Shown here: in pieces, positions 1 through 9,314 of the stretch | Position numbering within the stretch: position 1 is the stretch's first letter | Layout of the letters: every line of letters starts with the position of its first letter | Assembly: GCA_963761445.1 (NCBI GenBank) | Contig: CAVXHV010000020.1 | Coordinates: forward strand, 1-64,000 | DNA: 64,000 nt | Reading direction: 5' to 3' | DNA from: CAVXHV01 sp963761445 | Lineage (GTDB): Bacteria > Planctomycetota > Planctomycetia > Isosphaerales > Isosphaeraceae | The notes under the pieces: model-generated | What the model was told of the DNA's origin: nothing | Seen by the model: only the letters and a program-made list of their open reading frames with translations | Databases searched by the model: none | Position numbers and translations under genes: made by a program

Positions 1-225
1 ATCCACTCTCCGGAGCGGATTCCGGGAACAGCCAGTCTCTCCTGCCTCGCACCGGTTCGCGTCCCGCGATTGCTGGGTGACCCGCGGCAGACGCCGCGCA
101 CGGCAGGTACCTTACAACGCTCGGCCCGCGAGCGTATGCGCTTGGAACGGTCGCCGGCGCTTGCACGCGTCGGCTGCTACGAACCGCTCGATATCGACGG
201 CCTTGCTTCGTCGCTCGCCGCAGGC

Positions 226-356
226 TTCAAGACAGCCACTTTTCGCCGCGCCGCCCCATTCGTCGGTCGCACGAACGCCCAAGCCGGGAGCGCAGGACCA
301 CACCTGCAAGTTAACTTCCGATCTTCAAATCGCCCAATCCCCGTCGCACAACACGA
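226..356. repeat. Dispersed non-coding repeat, 'ACAGCCACTTTTCG' type
   Basis: This stretch is nearly identical to positions 51861-51990, sharing the GACAGCCACTTTTCGCC core, the CGTCGGTCGCACGAACGCCC segment and the end CCCGTCGCACAACACG. A shorter part of it recurs at 48927 and 51990. It is open in more than one frame, which is a side effect of GC content; I see no protein-like pattern. The upstream bases 1-225 resemble the bases downstream of a second transposase remnant near 61950-62230, so the repeat probably travelled with, or flanks, that element family. Confidence 0.7.
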
Positions 357-472
357 GTCATCACTCGCTTCAGCGCACCTTTCGCGCCGAACCGCCAAGA
401 CGAGACTCGGCCACGACGAGACTCGCACAATCACGCCTACCACCTACTGGCCTTTCTCCACCGAGCGGTCTT

Positions 473-1115
473 TCACTGAAACGCGACTCGCGCCGCCGCT
501 TGACCCTGGAACCAACGTCGTCCGCATCGCAACGCTGCGGATGCCAGCGATTCTCGTCCACCGGCGGCCCGCTTGAACCATCGGCCAAAGTGACTCACGG
601 TTTCTAACCAGCATTCGCCGTTCAGCCCCAGGCGATTCAAAATCGGCGAAAGTTCGACTGGGATCGTTCCCCGCTTCCCGGCACGCAGCGCGCGCCCTGT
701 CCAATCTAGCAGCTCCAAGTAACGCTCAATCGTAATCGGCAAATATCCTTGATCTGACGCCCTCAAACCAACCGTCGGCCGTGATGATTTCGCCAGTCGT
801 CTCGTCGCGCGGCAGAAAGAGGAGCCGCCAGCGCAGCGCAACCTCCTCGTCGCTCCATTCCTGCGCGAGATCGGGCCGCACTCTCAGAACGACGTGGAGA
901 TGATTGCTCATTACAGCATAGCCGCAGATATCAATACCAAACACCGACGCGAGCTCTTGAAGCCGGCGCCGAATAAAATTCTTACGGTGATCGTAGTTTT
1001 TGCCTGAATACTGATCGTCACCGCAGAGGAACGCCCTGCGCACGCACCGCGTGATGCAGTGATACACCCCAACGACATTCTCAACGACGATCTGAGATCG
1101 AGCATAGCCCGGCAT
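473..1115 (-). pseudogene. IS200/Y1-type transposase (RAYT-like), internally deleted
   Basis: The N-terminal half, from an ATG at 1115, reads MPGYARSQIVVENVVGVYHC, followed by the TRCVRRAFLCG block and by GYAVMSNHLHVVLRVRP, the HxH motif of HUH/Y1 transposases. The reading frame breaks near 790. It resumes in another frame with YLPITIERYLELLDWTGR, PILNRLGL and FGRWFKRAAG, the C-terminal part of the same family. The central part (the FWEGRFKSQ...VYVDLNPIRAG region of relatives) is missing, so this is an internal deletion as well as a frameshift. A second remnant that keeps the missing central part lies at 62237-63040. The family mobilises single-stranded DNA or REP-like repeats. This copy cannot be active. 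Confidence 0.8.
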
Positions 1116-1119
1116 GAGC

Positions 1120-2035
1120 GAGCTCCAAGGTGCAGGATCTGAGGATTCGGAGGCACGGCGTGATCGCAATGTCATTAGTGGACAAAATAACAAAAGAATT
1201 CCGCCAGTCAAGTACGCCGCATCGGATTTTGCGCAAATCACTTCTCCCCGCTTGGACGCTCGCGACAGGATTCGACCGGGAAAATGGATGTCTGGCAATC
1301 CTCCTGCATCGAAGGTTGCAAGGAGAATTTCCCACTCAGGCCAAGGCCGAGCGACTCACCGTCGATTCTAAGGCGTAAATGAACTCGACCATCCATGCCC
1401 ACCCTGGACCGAACACAGTCGACTGATCCTTTTCTTTAACTTCCGCCCAGCGGGGCTGCCCGCGCGCCAACGGCTGCCGGTCTGCCACCTCGGGACGTAT
1501 CGACAACCAGCTGTTCGCCTTGGTCGCCGACCACCGCTCCTCCAAAGCGCCCCCGACGACCGCCGCTTCCCTGTCGGGGAGCAGCGACGACACTCGTTTG
1601 CGGTCCGCTTGAACGTGCAGAAACCGCAAATCACATGGGCGAAGGATCAAAGCCGGCACCCACGCCGCAGTATGGTCCAGATTGCCCGAAATCGACCCCC
1701 GCCCAGCGCCAGCCAAACCGCGAAGCGCGAACAACAGACGATCCGACTCGCCGAACAGCAACGATAGTATACATGGGCCGCGAGCATCCGCCACACTACG
1801 GCCAGACGCGAATGCCACACGGCACCGGCCAGTTCATTGCCCTCCACCGCTCGAACCGCCAAAACCGAGCGGCGCCTTGGACCACCAATTGGCTTTGGGC
1901 GATAGTGGATGCTGCGTCGAAGAAACGTGAGAATCCGCACCGCACGTCCGAATCCCAACAGCCATTCGAACGACCGCGCGGCACGCGCAGTCCGGCCGCA
2001 AGGCGCCCGACCGACGCTGACCGCCCGAAAGGAGA
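1120..2035. other. Stretch without a confident gene
   Basis: Open frames occur on both strands (for example minus 1336-1818 and plus 1635-2165), but none has a recognisable domain, a convincing ribosome binding site or non-random composition. The minus frame 1336-1818 ends in a plausible amphipathic stretch (GWAWMVEFIYALEST) and could be a decayed gene. I cannot support a function. Confidence 0.4.
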
Positions 2036-2038
2036 ACA

Positions 2039-2428
2039 ATGCAAAAATCAGCAGCGACTTTCAATATTTATCACATCTCTGCGTGCATCGTACTCTGCGG
2101 GATTTATTTTGCGGCGCTCAAGTGTGCTGCTGCTACACGCAACGTCTCGCTGGGCGTCGCCCTGATGCCCTTGCCTCTAATCTTCGCAGGCTTTTTCCTC
2201 CACAGAAGTTCACCTGAAATCCGCGTAGTCCGCGGCGCAATCGGAGGCGCAATCTCTTGCATCGCAATCATACTATTCGCAGAGTGTGTCGGCCCGAGCG
2301 CGCTCGTTCCCAGCGTTGCATCAACCGAGTCCTTTCAGCTATGCGCGCTAGCGACGATTATCGGCGCCTCCTACGGAGCACCAGTGAGCCTCGCACTTTG
2401 CGGCCTATGTCGAGTCACGAAACGGTAA
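2039..2428 (+). CDS. Small hypothetical integral membrane protein
   Basis: This is a 129-residue protein with about four hydrophobic segments: near residues 12-30 (SACIVLCGIYFAALKC), 38-53 (VALMPLPLIFAGFFL), 67-83 (IGGAISCIAIILFAECV) and 100-122 (LCALATIIGASYGAPVSLAL). The start is supported by GAAAGGAG six bases before the ATG, one of the clearer Shine-Dalgarno sites in this end of the window. It ends in a short basic tail. I do not recognise the family. It stands alone between decayed transposase sequence and a transposase/TPR scrap, so it may be accessory. Confidence 0.6.
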   Translation: MQKSAATFNIYHISACIVLCGIYFAALKCAAATRNVSLGVALMPLPLIFAGFFLHRSSPEIRVVRGAIGGAISCIAIILFAECVGPSALVPSVASTESFQLCALATIIGASYGAPVSLALCGLCRVTKR

Positions 2429-2530
2429 CAAGGGTAAGGCAAACGGAAAGGAAAGGACATAAATTGCATCATTGAAGGCAGCCGGCAGTTTAGGTAATAT
2501 CCGCCAATCGATCACCCCACGAGCTCCATC

Positions 2531-2590
2531 CATGCCCCTGCCCCGCGCGCACCTCGTCGACCTCGCCGTCACCCGCTGCGGTACCGGCCG
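2531..2590 (+). pseudogene. Transposase N-terminus fragment
   Basis: The frame reads MPLPRAHLVDLAVTRCG, the beginning of a Y1-type transposase of the kind that usually continues WYHCxxRCVRRAFL. It is preceded by a flank (TTAGGTAATATCCG then ATCACCCCA) that is repeated before a similar fragment at 55878. It is cut off after about 18 residues. Confidence 0.55.
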
Positions 2591-2596
2591 AATGTC

Positions 2597-2761
2597 TGGC
2601 CGACTTTTTTCAATCTGAGCTACGCCCTCACCGATGGCGACCGGCTGACGGAGGCCAAGGCCGCGTGTGAGCAGGCTGCACGGCTGGCGCCCAACGAACC
2701 GGGGCCCAGACGCGAGCTGGAGAGGATAGCACGCTTGGCCGCAGGCGGTCACGGGTCGTAA
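2597..2761 (+). pseudogene. C-terminal TPR fragment
   Basis: In frame from 2597 the translation is WPTFFNLSYALTDGDRL followed by TEAKAACEQAARLAPNEPGP and a stop at 2759-2761. This is one TPR helix pair and the tail of a larger TPR protein. There is no start codon, and it is fused directly to the transposase scrap upstream. Confidence 0.55.
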
Positions 2762-2789
2762 ATCCAACCGCCGGATAGAGTCCGCGTAA

Positions 2790-3080
2790 TCAGCTTGTCG
2801 CCTCGGTCGCCGATTGGCTCACTTTCCATGGGCCGCTTTCAGGACCAACGGTCTGCTCCAGGCCGAGATCTCTTACGGTTTGGCGCACCCATTTCGCTTC
2901 ACCGTATGCCCTCTATCGATGCTCACCCGCACTCGGTCGAATTCCTTCTTGGTCAAAGGAGCGTTGACGCGAGCCGTCCAGTTCGCCGTCCCACCGGCCA
3001 AGGCGATAACTGGCGCGCACCACCAGCGGGTGCCGCGTCCGATCATACTGATCGGTCCAATCCGCCCGATCCGTCCGATA
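2790..3080 (-). pseudogene. REP-associated (RAYT) transposase, C-terminal remnant
   Basis: The minus strand reads NWTARVNAPLTKKEFDRVRV then SIDRG. After a one-base frame change it continues AYGEAKWVRQTVRDLGLEQT and a stop at 2790-2792. This is the typical C-terminus of RAYT/Y1_Tnp proteins (WxxRVNxPLTxxExxxxRxSxxRGxPYG...WVxxTxxxLGLExTxRPRGRP). The catalytic N-terminal half is absent. Confidence 0.65.
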
Positions 3081-3164
3081 AGATGCGGCGCCCCCGACCC
3101 CACTTCAGCGCGACCATCTTGGTGTCCGGTCGACCCCGATTGTTTCACGTTTTCAGGATTTTGG

Positions 3165-3240
3165 CGAGGACGACGGATTGATCAGCGCCTCAGCTTCCCG
3201 CAACAGCATCTCGGCAATCAGCAGGTCATGCTAGCCAGTG
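3165..3240 (-). pseudogene. Scrap of a TPR gene related to the 5.5-kb gene end
   Basis: The bases around AATCAGCAGGTCATGCT repeat the sequence at 5815-5870 with few changes. In the minus frame both encode HDLLIAExLxREAExxI, a motif near the 3' end of the giant WD40/TPR gene. This shows that a second copy of that gene, or its end, once existed here. Confidence 0.6.
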
Positions 3241-3372
3241 CCTCGGCCACGTATAGCTGAACATGAGAGGCCTGCCGTCAAATCGTAATGATCGTAATAT
3301 AGAGCTCCGCGGCGGATGAAAGCAGCGGGCGCTGCTTCCGATTCGCCGGCACCCTCGCCCCGGAGCCAGAAC

Positions 3373-4377
3373 ATGGTCAACCATCAGTTTCGCCTGGCGG
3401 CCCGTCCCGCCGGCATGCCCAGACGGAGCGACTGGTCATTCACCGAGGAGCCCGTCCCTGATCCGAACGAAGGCGAGGTCCTGGTCAAGCTGCTCTACCT
3501 TTCACTCGACCCCGCCATGCGCGGTTGGATGAACGAGGGGCGGTCCTACATCGCCCCGGTGAAGATCGGTGAGGTCATGCGCGCCCTGGGGGCAGGCCGG
3601 GTGGTCGCATCCAGAAATCCCGCTTTCGCCGTTGGCGACCATGTCACGGGTGCCTTCGGCGTGCAGGAATTTGCAGTCTCCCGCGGCGAGGGCATGCTCA
3701 AGGTCGACGTGCAGTTCGCGCCCTTGCCGCTTTATTTGAGCGCGCTCGGAATGCCGGGCCTCACGGCTTACTTCGGCTTGCTCGACGTCGGTCAGCCCGA
3801 AGCGGGCGAGACGGTCGTCCTCTCGGGCGCGGCGGGGGCCGTCGGCGCAGTCGCGGGCCAGATCGCCAGAATCAAGGGCTGCCGCGTGATCGGCATCGCC
3901 GGCGGGCCGGGAAAATGCCATTACATCGCCGACGAGCTTGGCTTTGATGCAAGTATTGACTACAAAGCGGAAGACCTGAAGACGGCTCTGGCGAAACACT
4001 GCCCGAAAGGAGTGGACGTCTATTTCGATAACGTCGGCGGCGAGATCCTCGATACGACGCTTCTCTTCCTCAATCGCCGCGCCCGCGTCGTCATCTGCGG
4101 CGCGATCTCGCAATACAACAACACCACGCCGATCAAAGGACCGTCCAACTATCTGTCACTCCTGGTCAATCACGCGCGGATGGAGGGCTTCGTGGTCTTC
4201 GACTACGTCACGAAGTACAGCGAGGCGCTCCGCGAAATGGCCGGGTGGGTCTCTGCCGGCAAGCTCAAGTCGCGCGAAGACATCGTCAAGGGCCTCGAAA
4301 CGTTCCCTGAAACTCTGCTCAAGCTTTACACCGGCGAGAATTTCGGGAAGCTGATCTTGCAGGTCGCTGATGAGTAG
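3373..4377 (+). CDS. NADP-dependent medium-chain oxidoreductase, CurA/LTB4DH-like
   Basis: The protein belongs to the zinc-independent MDR enoyl/alkenal reductases (CurA, leukotriene B4 12-hydroxydehydrogenase). These cytosolic enzymes reduce activated C=C bonds with NADPH. Seen: the opening FRLAARPAGMPRRSDW, the LSLDPAMRGWM motif, GMPGLTAYFGLLDVGQPEAG before the Rossmann fold, the nucleotide loop SGAAGAVGAVAGQIAR, GCRVIGIAGG, and a C-terminus ending NFGKLILQVADE. No zinc-binding cysteine cluster is visible. I place the start at 3373 (MVNHQFRLA), which gives 334 residues, close to E. coli CurA. An in-frame ATG at 3316 would add 19 residues of unconserved sequence. It is monocistronic and seems intact. 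The substrate cannot be told from sequence. Confidence 0.9.
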   Translation: MVNHQFRLAARPAGMPRRSDWSFTEEPVPDPNEGEVLVKLLYLSLDPAMRGWMNEGRSYIAPVKIGEVMRALGAGRVVASRNPAFAVGDHVTGAFGVQEFAVSRGEGMLKVDVQFAPLPLYLSALGMPGLTAYFGLLDVGQPEAGETVVLSGAAGAVGAVAGQIARIKGCRVIGIAGGPGKCHYIADELGFDASIDYKAEDLKTALAKHCPKGVDVYFDNVGGEILDTTLLFLNRRARVVICGAISQYNNTTPIKGPSNYLSLLVNHARMEGFVVFDYVTKYSEALREMAGWVSAGKLKSREDIVKGLETFPETLLKLYTGENFGKLILQVADE

Positions 4378-4609
4378 AGCAAGAACGCTGGTATCACCGC
4401 GTCACGCGCTGTGGCGTCCGCTGGAGCACTGCCGTCGGGCGACATTTGCCTCATCCACCCCCAAATCGAAACGCACGTCCGAGCGCCTATTGGTGAGTGG
4501 AAGAGGCTAACCCGTGGCCCCATGAACTCGAATCGCTCGTGTTCGCCCGGCTGACCTGCGTCCGGCAAAAACATGCACAGGTCACGAGTGGCGCTTTGCG
4601 AACCGCCAG

Positions 4610-4921
4610 CTATCCGCGCCGCCCCCTCGGCCGAGGCCGTGGGCGGCTCGTAGGTCCTCCCGGCTTCGCCGCAATTCCCAAACGTTTTCGCACCTCCATA
4701 CTCGAAAGTCCTCCCTCCGATTCCAGCCTGGCTCGTGACCGCTCCAAGATTGCGCCAAACTTGGGGTCAATACTGAGAAGCATGCTTTCAGCGTCGTCTT
4801 CATCGGCTGGCACAACCGTTGCAACAACCCGGCCGTGATCGGTGAGCAGCAGAGGCTCAGAACAGCCCGGCTTCACATATGCGGCCAGCGCCGAGACCTG
4901 GGATATTTCAATGGCTTTCAC
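4610..4921 (-). CDS. Antitoxin, Phd/YefM-like
   Basis: This is a 103-residue protein starting with KAIEISQVSALAAYVKPG and LLTDHGRVVATVVPADED, the N-terminal beta-strand/helix pattern of Phd/YefM antitoxins that bind the operator. The acidic middle and basic tail would wrap the toxin. I choose the GTG at 4921, which overlaps the toxin stop (GTGA) and has AAAGGAG about 13 bases upstream; an in-frame ATG at 4948 lies inside the toxin gene. It is the second gene of the pair. The pair is probably autoregulated, as is usual for the family. The last 15 residues (Pro/Arg-rich) look like read-through into non-conserved sequence. Confidence 0.75.
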   Translation of the reverse strand: MKAIEISQVSALAAYVKPGCSEPLLLTDHGRVVATVVPADEDDAESMLLSIDPKFGAILERSRARLESEGGLSSMEVRKRLGIAAKPGGPTSRPRPRPRGRRG

Positions 4922-5217
4922 AGCGCGATTCTCTCCTTTCCGATCCACAACTCGTTATGGTGCTTGACTCCCACGGCCGCTACAGTGACCCGAGGCTCCG
5001 GCTTCTCTTCGACTGCGTAGAAGACGCGAACATCACCCAATCGCAACTCCCACGGCGCTATTGGATTGGGGCGCAATACCTTCCGTTTACGCGTCGGCAG
5101 CGCCGGCTCATGCGCCAGTTGCTCCTCTACCTGATCCAAGACCAGCTCTTGAGTAGCCTTCGGCAAGGCCGCGAGGTGGTCGACGGCTTCCGGGGAGTAG
5201 ATGATCGAGAACGCCAT
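4918..5217 (-). CDS. RelE/ParE superfamily toxin
   Basis: This is a 99-residue protein with the RelE/ParE pattern: MAFSIIYSPEAVDHLAALPK, then a helix pair (QELVLDQVEEQLAHEP), RPNPIAPWELRLGDVRVFY and the closing strand KHHNELWIGKERIAL. RelE relatives cleave ribosome-bound mRNA and ParE relatives poison gyrase; sequence alone does not separate them. The WELRLGDVRVFYAVEE stretch is the usual core. The gene comes first and shares a 4-base overlap with the antitoxin gene, so translation is probably coupled. It appears intact. Confidence 0.8.
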   Translation of the reverse strand: MAFSIIYSPEAVDHLAALPKATQELVLDQVEEQLAHEPALPTRKRKVLRPNPIAPWELRLGDVRVFYAVEEKPEPRVTVAAVGVKHHNELWIGKERIAL

Positions 5218-5220
5218 GAA

Positions 5221-5453
5221 CGACGCAAGCGGTCTCGCGCCCTCGCTTCAAGGGGCTGGTTCCGGGCAAATCATACCTGACTGAAGTGGTGTTGGGAGTA
5301 ATGGTTCACGTTGATGGAATTCCTCGCTTCAAAAGGAAGGAAAAGCACATTGACAGCGCGCTCGGCGCAAACAATCATTCTAGACAACCGGCGCCGTTCA
5401 TGCCAGGAGCTTCACACACGACTCAGCATTGATCGGTAGTCGGTCGATGACCT
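5221..5453. other. Intergenic, nothing recognised
   Basis: I see no gene, palindrome or repeat I can support between the TA pair and the 3' end of the giant TPR gene. It contains the probable promoter region of the minus-strand TA pair. Confidence 0.4.
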
Positions 5454-7910
5454 TCATTCGTCGCCGAACGGGGCCTCGTCTGGGTCCGCGGCTTCATAGA
5501 ATGACCTGTCGCACTCGATCGTGCCCCACGGAGGGATCCCGTCGGGATGCGCCTCCAGCTTCCCGACGTAGAATTCCCCACGATTGAGCCCCTGGCGGAG
5601 GCATTCCTGAATCGCGGCCACCTTCGACACCGTCACGGCCACGCGGTCTTTGCCGTGGTACGCTGCCCACTTCCGATGATGCCGTCGGTCCGTGAGCAAT
5701 GCCGGCAAGTCCTGCCAGAAAGCCTGTTGCGATCGGAACACCAGCGGTGCGATATCGGGATGCGGCTTCGTGTTGACACTCGCGCGCGTACGGTTTCGTA
5801 TTGCCCTGGATCACCGTCTCCGCTTCCCGGAACAAGATCTCGGCAATCAGCAGGTCATGCTCGCCATTGTTTTGCGCGTCCGCCCGCAGCCGTTTGATGA
5901 CCTGCGAAACCTCCAGAAGAGCACGGCGAGATTCCTCGGGATGCTTTAGCCGATGCTGGGCCATCGCCAGGACGGCCAGGTTCATCGCGTGCGCAAATTC
6001 GGCGGGCTTGAGCTCTTCGGATTTCCTCACGTACTCAAGCGCCGCCTCGGCATCGCCCTTGCGGTAGGCCAGCAGGGCGCGGGTGGCCCAGCCCCACGGC
6101 GGAAACCAGTCCGGTCCCGTTCCTTCCTCGAGCGATCTGGCCAGCCTGTCTCCCGGAACTTTCGCCAGGTCGATGGAGTTAGCCCGCAACAGAGAGACCT
6201 TGACGACCCGCTCGGCGACATCAGGGTCTTTCGATTCCGCAAATTGCTGCGCCATGCGACCACAGAACCCGGAATAGGCGGCCTGATCTTCAGCCAAAAC
6301 CAGAACCGGAGCGACCGAAAGCCACACTAACGAATCACCCGGCTTCTGTTTCACGAGCTGCAAGCCAATCTCGCCCGCTTCCTTCCAGCGTTTGGCTTCT
6401 AGAAACTCGTCGAAGGCACTCTTGGTTTGCTCCGGCTGTTGTGCTTTCGCCTCCGCAACCAATCCGCTTCGCGTCGCTTGCAACGCGGCCGCGTCGAGCT
6501 TCTTGAGGATCACGATCTCCCTCACCATCACCTTGCCTCGGTTCACCCCGAATTGGAAGCCAATCCGGTTATTTCCCGGAATGACATCGTGCGCGACAAA
6601 TGTGAACTCATAGTCCTTGAACTCGGATGGCGGAACAAACGTCTGATCCAGCCCAATCGAGTGCCAATCTGCCTGCCAGATACTCCCATAAAGTGCTACC
6701 GAACACGAGTCCGGTGATTTCATCTTGAAACGGATGACGTACTCAGTTCCATTCTCCAGTCGCAGCGGGGCTTGGTGGGCTTGAACGTGCCAGTTGGTTC
6801 CGGTCGCGACCGTCGTTGTGAATACCAAAGTCCCATCGACAGGCTCCATCGAACAGGCTGCGCCATTGTGGAGTTCAATTCGCCAGGGTAGAGTGCTGGC
6901 GGGCTTGAACCGCTGGAAGGCCACGTCGGGTTGTTGCCGGCTGGCCCGCGTCCAATCGGCCACGGCCAGGTCCCATTGCTTGAGCTTCTCGTACGCTTCG
7001 GCCCGTTTGGCGAGCAGGTTTGGGTCCTTCGCCTCCGGCGTGATCAACTTGGTGTATTCGGTGATCGCCCGACTCCAGTTGTCCTCCGCCGCGTACAGGT
7101 CGCCGATGCCGGCGACGGCTTCCGGGTGAGCCTTGAGCAAGCTGTCGAGTGCCGCCTGGTCGCCGAGGAGGTGGTACGCTTTCGCCAGTGCGACGTTCAG
7201 GTCCGCGATTTCGCTATCCTTGAAATCCATGCGCACTGCCGCCCGAACGAAGGCGTCGGCTTCATTCGTCACGGAGAGCCGGAAGCGGCCCAGGCCATGC
7301 TTACCCCATTCCGTGATCCCCGAGTCCAGCGTGATGCTCATCGAGCCGCCGTCAATTCGCGCCGGTGATTTCAGGCCGAAGACCGCCCGGTGGGCTTTCT
7401 GGATCTGGGGAAAAGTCTCCCACAATGTCAGAGGGTTGCCGTCGATCATGTCTGTGGGCGTCTCATTTTCACCAAACTGCCAGTCCGCGATCGCCCAAGA
7501 GATGTCAATCGGTGTCGGCTTACCCCCCTCACTGCCGGAGACGATGGCCGCGGTAAATTCCGACACATGAAAGTTCCCGTTACCGTAACGGCCCGCGCCA
7601 CCATCAGGAAGTCGCGCATCTGGGACGGTCTCGAGGCGAATAGCGGTCACGGCCGGCAAGTCGGTCCCAAGCGTAAGCGTATAAACAGCCCGATTAGGGT
7701 TGGGGCCGCTGACGAAAATGCTGCCGTCGTTTTCAACCGAGAGCGTTTCGCCCCCAGTCGACTTCAGTTCCGTCGCTTTCAGCACGGTCCACTGTGGTTC
7801 CGCGTAGTCTGCGCCCAGCCGCGTGACAATCTCGCGGGATTTCTGCAACTCGACCAGCGCTTCCGCAGGCTGCTTCTCGAGCAAAAGCTGCTTGCCCCGC
7901 GCCCAACGCT
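5454..7910 (-). CDS. Giant WD40/TPR protein, piece 4 of 4 (TPR and beta-sandwich C-terminus)
   Basis: This is the last open piece of the gene that begins at 14998. It contains a 'TLSVENDGSIFVSGPNP...RAVYTL' module followed by a jelly-roll-like block (GKHGLGRFRLSVTNEADAFV), TPR motifs (DLYAAEDNWSRAITEYTKLI; KRAEAYEKLKQWDLAVADWT), a carbohydrate-binding-like sandwich (WHVQAHQAPLRLENGTEYVI) and more TPRs near the end (LLAYRKGDAEAALEYVRKSE; HDLLIAEILFREAETVIQGN). The frame changes near 5790. The natural tail, read in the other frame, is FWQDLPALLTDRRHHRKWAA down to a stop at 5454. The frame join with the preceding piece is near 7910. The ATG at 7884 is internal and is not a start. Confidence 0.75.
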
Positions 7911-9314
7911 CCGGGCCAAAGCCAACTGCACTTGCGGATCATTCGGCTGTCGCTTGACGAGCGCAGAGAAAAGATCGTCAAACCGGGCCGCAAGCTCCAA
8001 AATCGGCTTCCTGGCCTCATAACCGTCGGCCTGCTGGAGAGCGTTGCCGAAGTAATGCAAAGCAAGATCATTCCGACCGTCGAGCGCATAAGCGACCGCC
8101 AGGCGGGTTTCGACATCGTCGGTTTTCATGAGCTGCTCGCGTTGATCTACCAGGCCGGGAGAGGTGAAGCGAGTGGCGACGGAGACGCGAAAGCGCGCGG
8201 GCGAGCCTTTGAGCAGGTTGTGCGGAAGCGGCACGATTAGCGGCTGATGCTCCGCGCCGGCCTCAAACATCTTTTTCGCGAGAAGCGACTGAGGAACGAT
8301 CTCCGCAGAGGGGCTCGGCGCCTTGTCGATCACCTGCTCGAGCACAACCTTTCGGGAGTGATCCAGCACGCGAATGCGAAAATGGCGCATGCGCGCGTAG
8401 AGGTTGGTGTCACTTCGATTCCAAATGACGATCCGATCGATCACCTGCTCGCTGCCCAGGTCAACCTCCCACCAGGGTTCCTCTTCCATGCCGGTGTGAG
8501 CGTAGGGGTTGCCCCCGTCATTACCGTCAGTATTGCCATCCACCGCACCTTCCGGCGCGACCCGAGCGTCGCCCGCAGTGGATGACTGCCGGGCCTTTTT
8601 CCGAAGCGCGATGTTCTGGTCGCCCCGAAATACCTGCAGTTCCGCCAGGTTGATCGTCTTCTTGCCCTTATCCGCTGGATGCCGAGGAAACTCGCTGCTG
8701 TCGCCCGGGAGATCGAGACGCACGATTTGGCCCCGCAATGCCCCGGCCGCCATGTTTGCGGTCACGATCTGGTAATCGTTGAAGAACGAGGCGCCGCTCT
8801 TGGGGGCAACCGCATGCGTGCTGGTCTCGACCCGCACGGCCCGAACTGGCTGGGGGCCAGCTTGCCAGCGGACCGTCTGTTGTTCCGTATTGGCAGCCGC
8901 CCCCACGACGATCGATCCATCGTTCTCTACAGTCAGCTTCGCCCCACTTTCGGTCTTCATCTCCGCCGGTTTGAGCACGACCCAATCCGGCTCCGCGACT
9001 TTGTCCAGGAGCAGTTGAGCCAGGTCCGCGGCAACCACATTACTTCCCGGATCCGCCTGGAGCGCTTGTTCGTAAAGAGTCTCAGCTTGGTCGAACGGTG
9101 CCCTGGCCAGCGCAAACTCGGTTTGCGCCAGCCAATCGACGAGCGAACTCGCCGAGCAGATGGGCCCCATCCGGATTCCCGGTCGCGGCCCGCGACCAGT
9201 CGGCCGCGGCGGCATCCCAATTCCTGAGCGCCTCATACGCGCGAGCCCGCTTCCCGAGCAGTACGGCGTCGGTCGTCTCCGCCGTGATGCCCCGGCTGTA
9301 GATCTCCACCGCAC
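7779..9314 (-). CDS. Giant WD40/TPR protein, piece 3 of 4 (F5/8 type C domain)
   Basis: The meaningful frame runs from about 9140 to 7910. It carries TPR residues (FDQAETLYEQALQADPGSNV), another 'AKLTVENDGSIVVGAAANTE' module, and a clear discoidin/F5-8 type C domain: INLAELQVFRGDQNIALRKK, EGAVDGNTDGN, EPWWEVDLGSEQVIDRIVIW, ARMRHFRIRVLDHSRKVVLE. Discoidin domains bind glycans or lipids at surfaces. They are followed by GSPARFRVSVATRFTSPGLV. Sequence beyond about 7910 in this frame is out-of-frame shadow, as is the first part upstream of 9140. The piece joins the 9082-13833 frame by a one-base shift near 9140. Confidence 0.75.
   Translation of the reverse strand: MRWRSTAGASRRRRPTPYCSGSGLARMRRSGIGMPPRPTGRGPRPGIRMGPICSASSLVDWLAQTEFALARAPFDQAETLYEQALQADPGSNVVAADLAQLLLDKVAEPDWVVLKPAEMKTESGAKLTVENDGSIVVGAAANTEQQTVRWQAGPQPVRAVRVETSTHAVAPKSGASFFNDYQIVTANMAAGALRGQIVRLDLPGDSSEFPRHPADKGKKTINLAELQVFRGDQNIALRKKARQSSTAGDARVAPEGAVDGNTDGNDGGNPYAHTGMEEEPWWEVDLGSEQVIDRIVIWNRSDTNLYARMRHFRIRVLDHSRKVVLEQVIDKAPSPSAEIVPQSLLAKKMFEAGAEHQPLIVPLPHNLLKGSPARFRVSVATRFTSPGLVDQREQLMKTDDVETRLAVAYALDGRNDLALHYFGNALQQADGYEARKPILELAARFDDLFSALVKRQPNDPQVQLALARSVGRGASSFCSRSSLRKRWSSCRNPARLSRGWAQTTRNHSGPC

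Noticed and set aside
2795..3260. Plus-strand proteins of 128 and 148 residues
   Set aside because: The minus strand here encodes a recognisable RAYT C-terminus; the plus frames are shadows.
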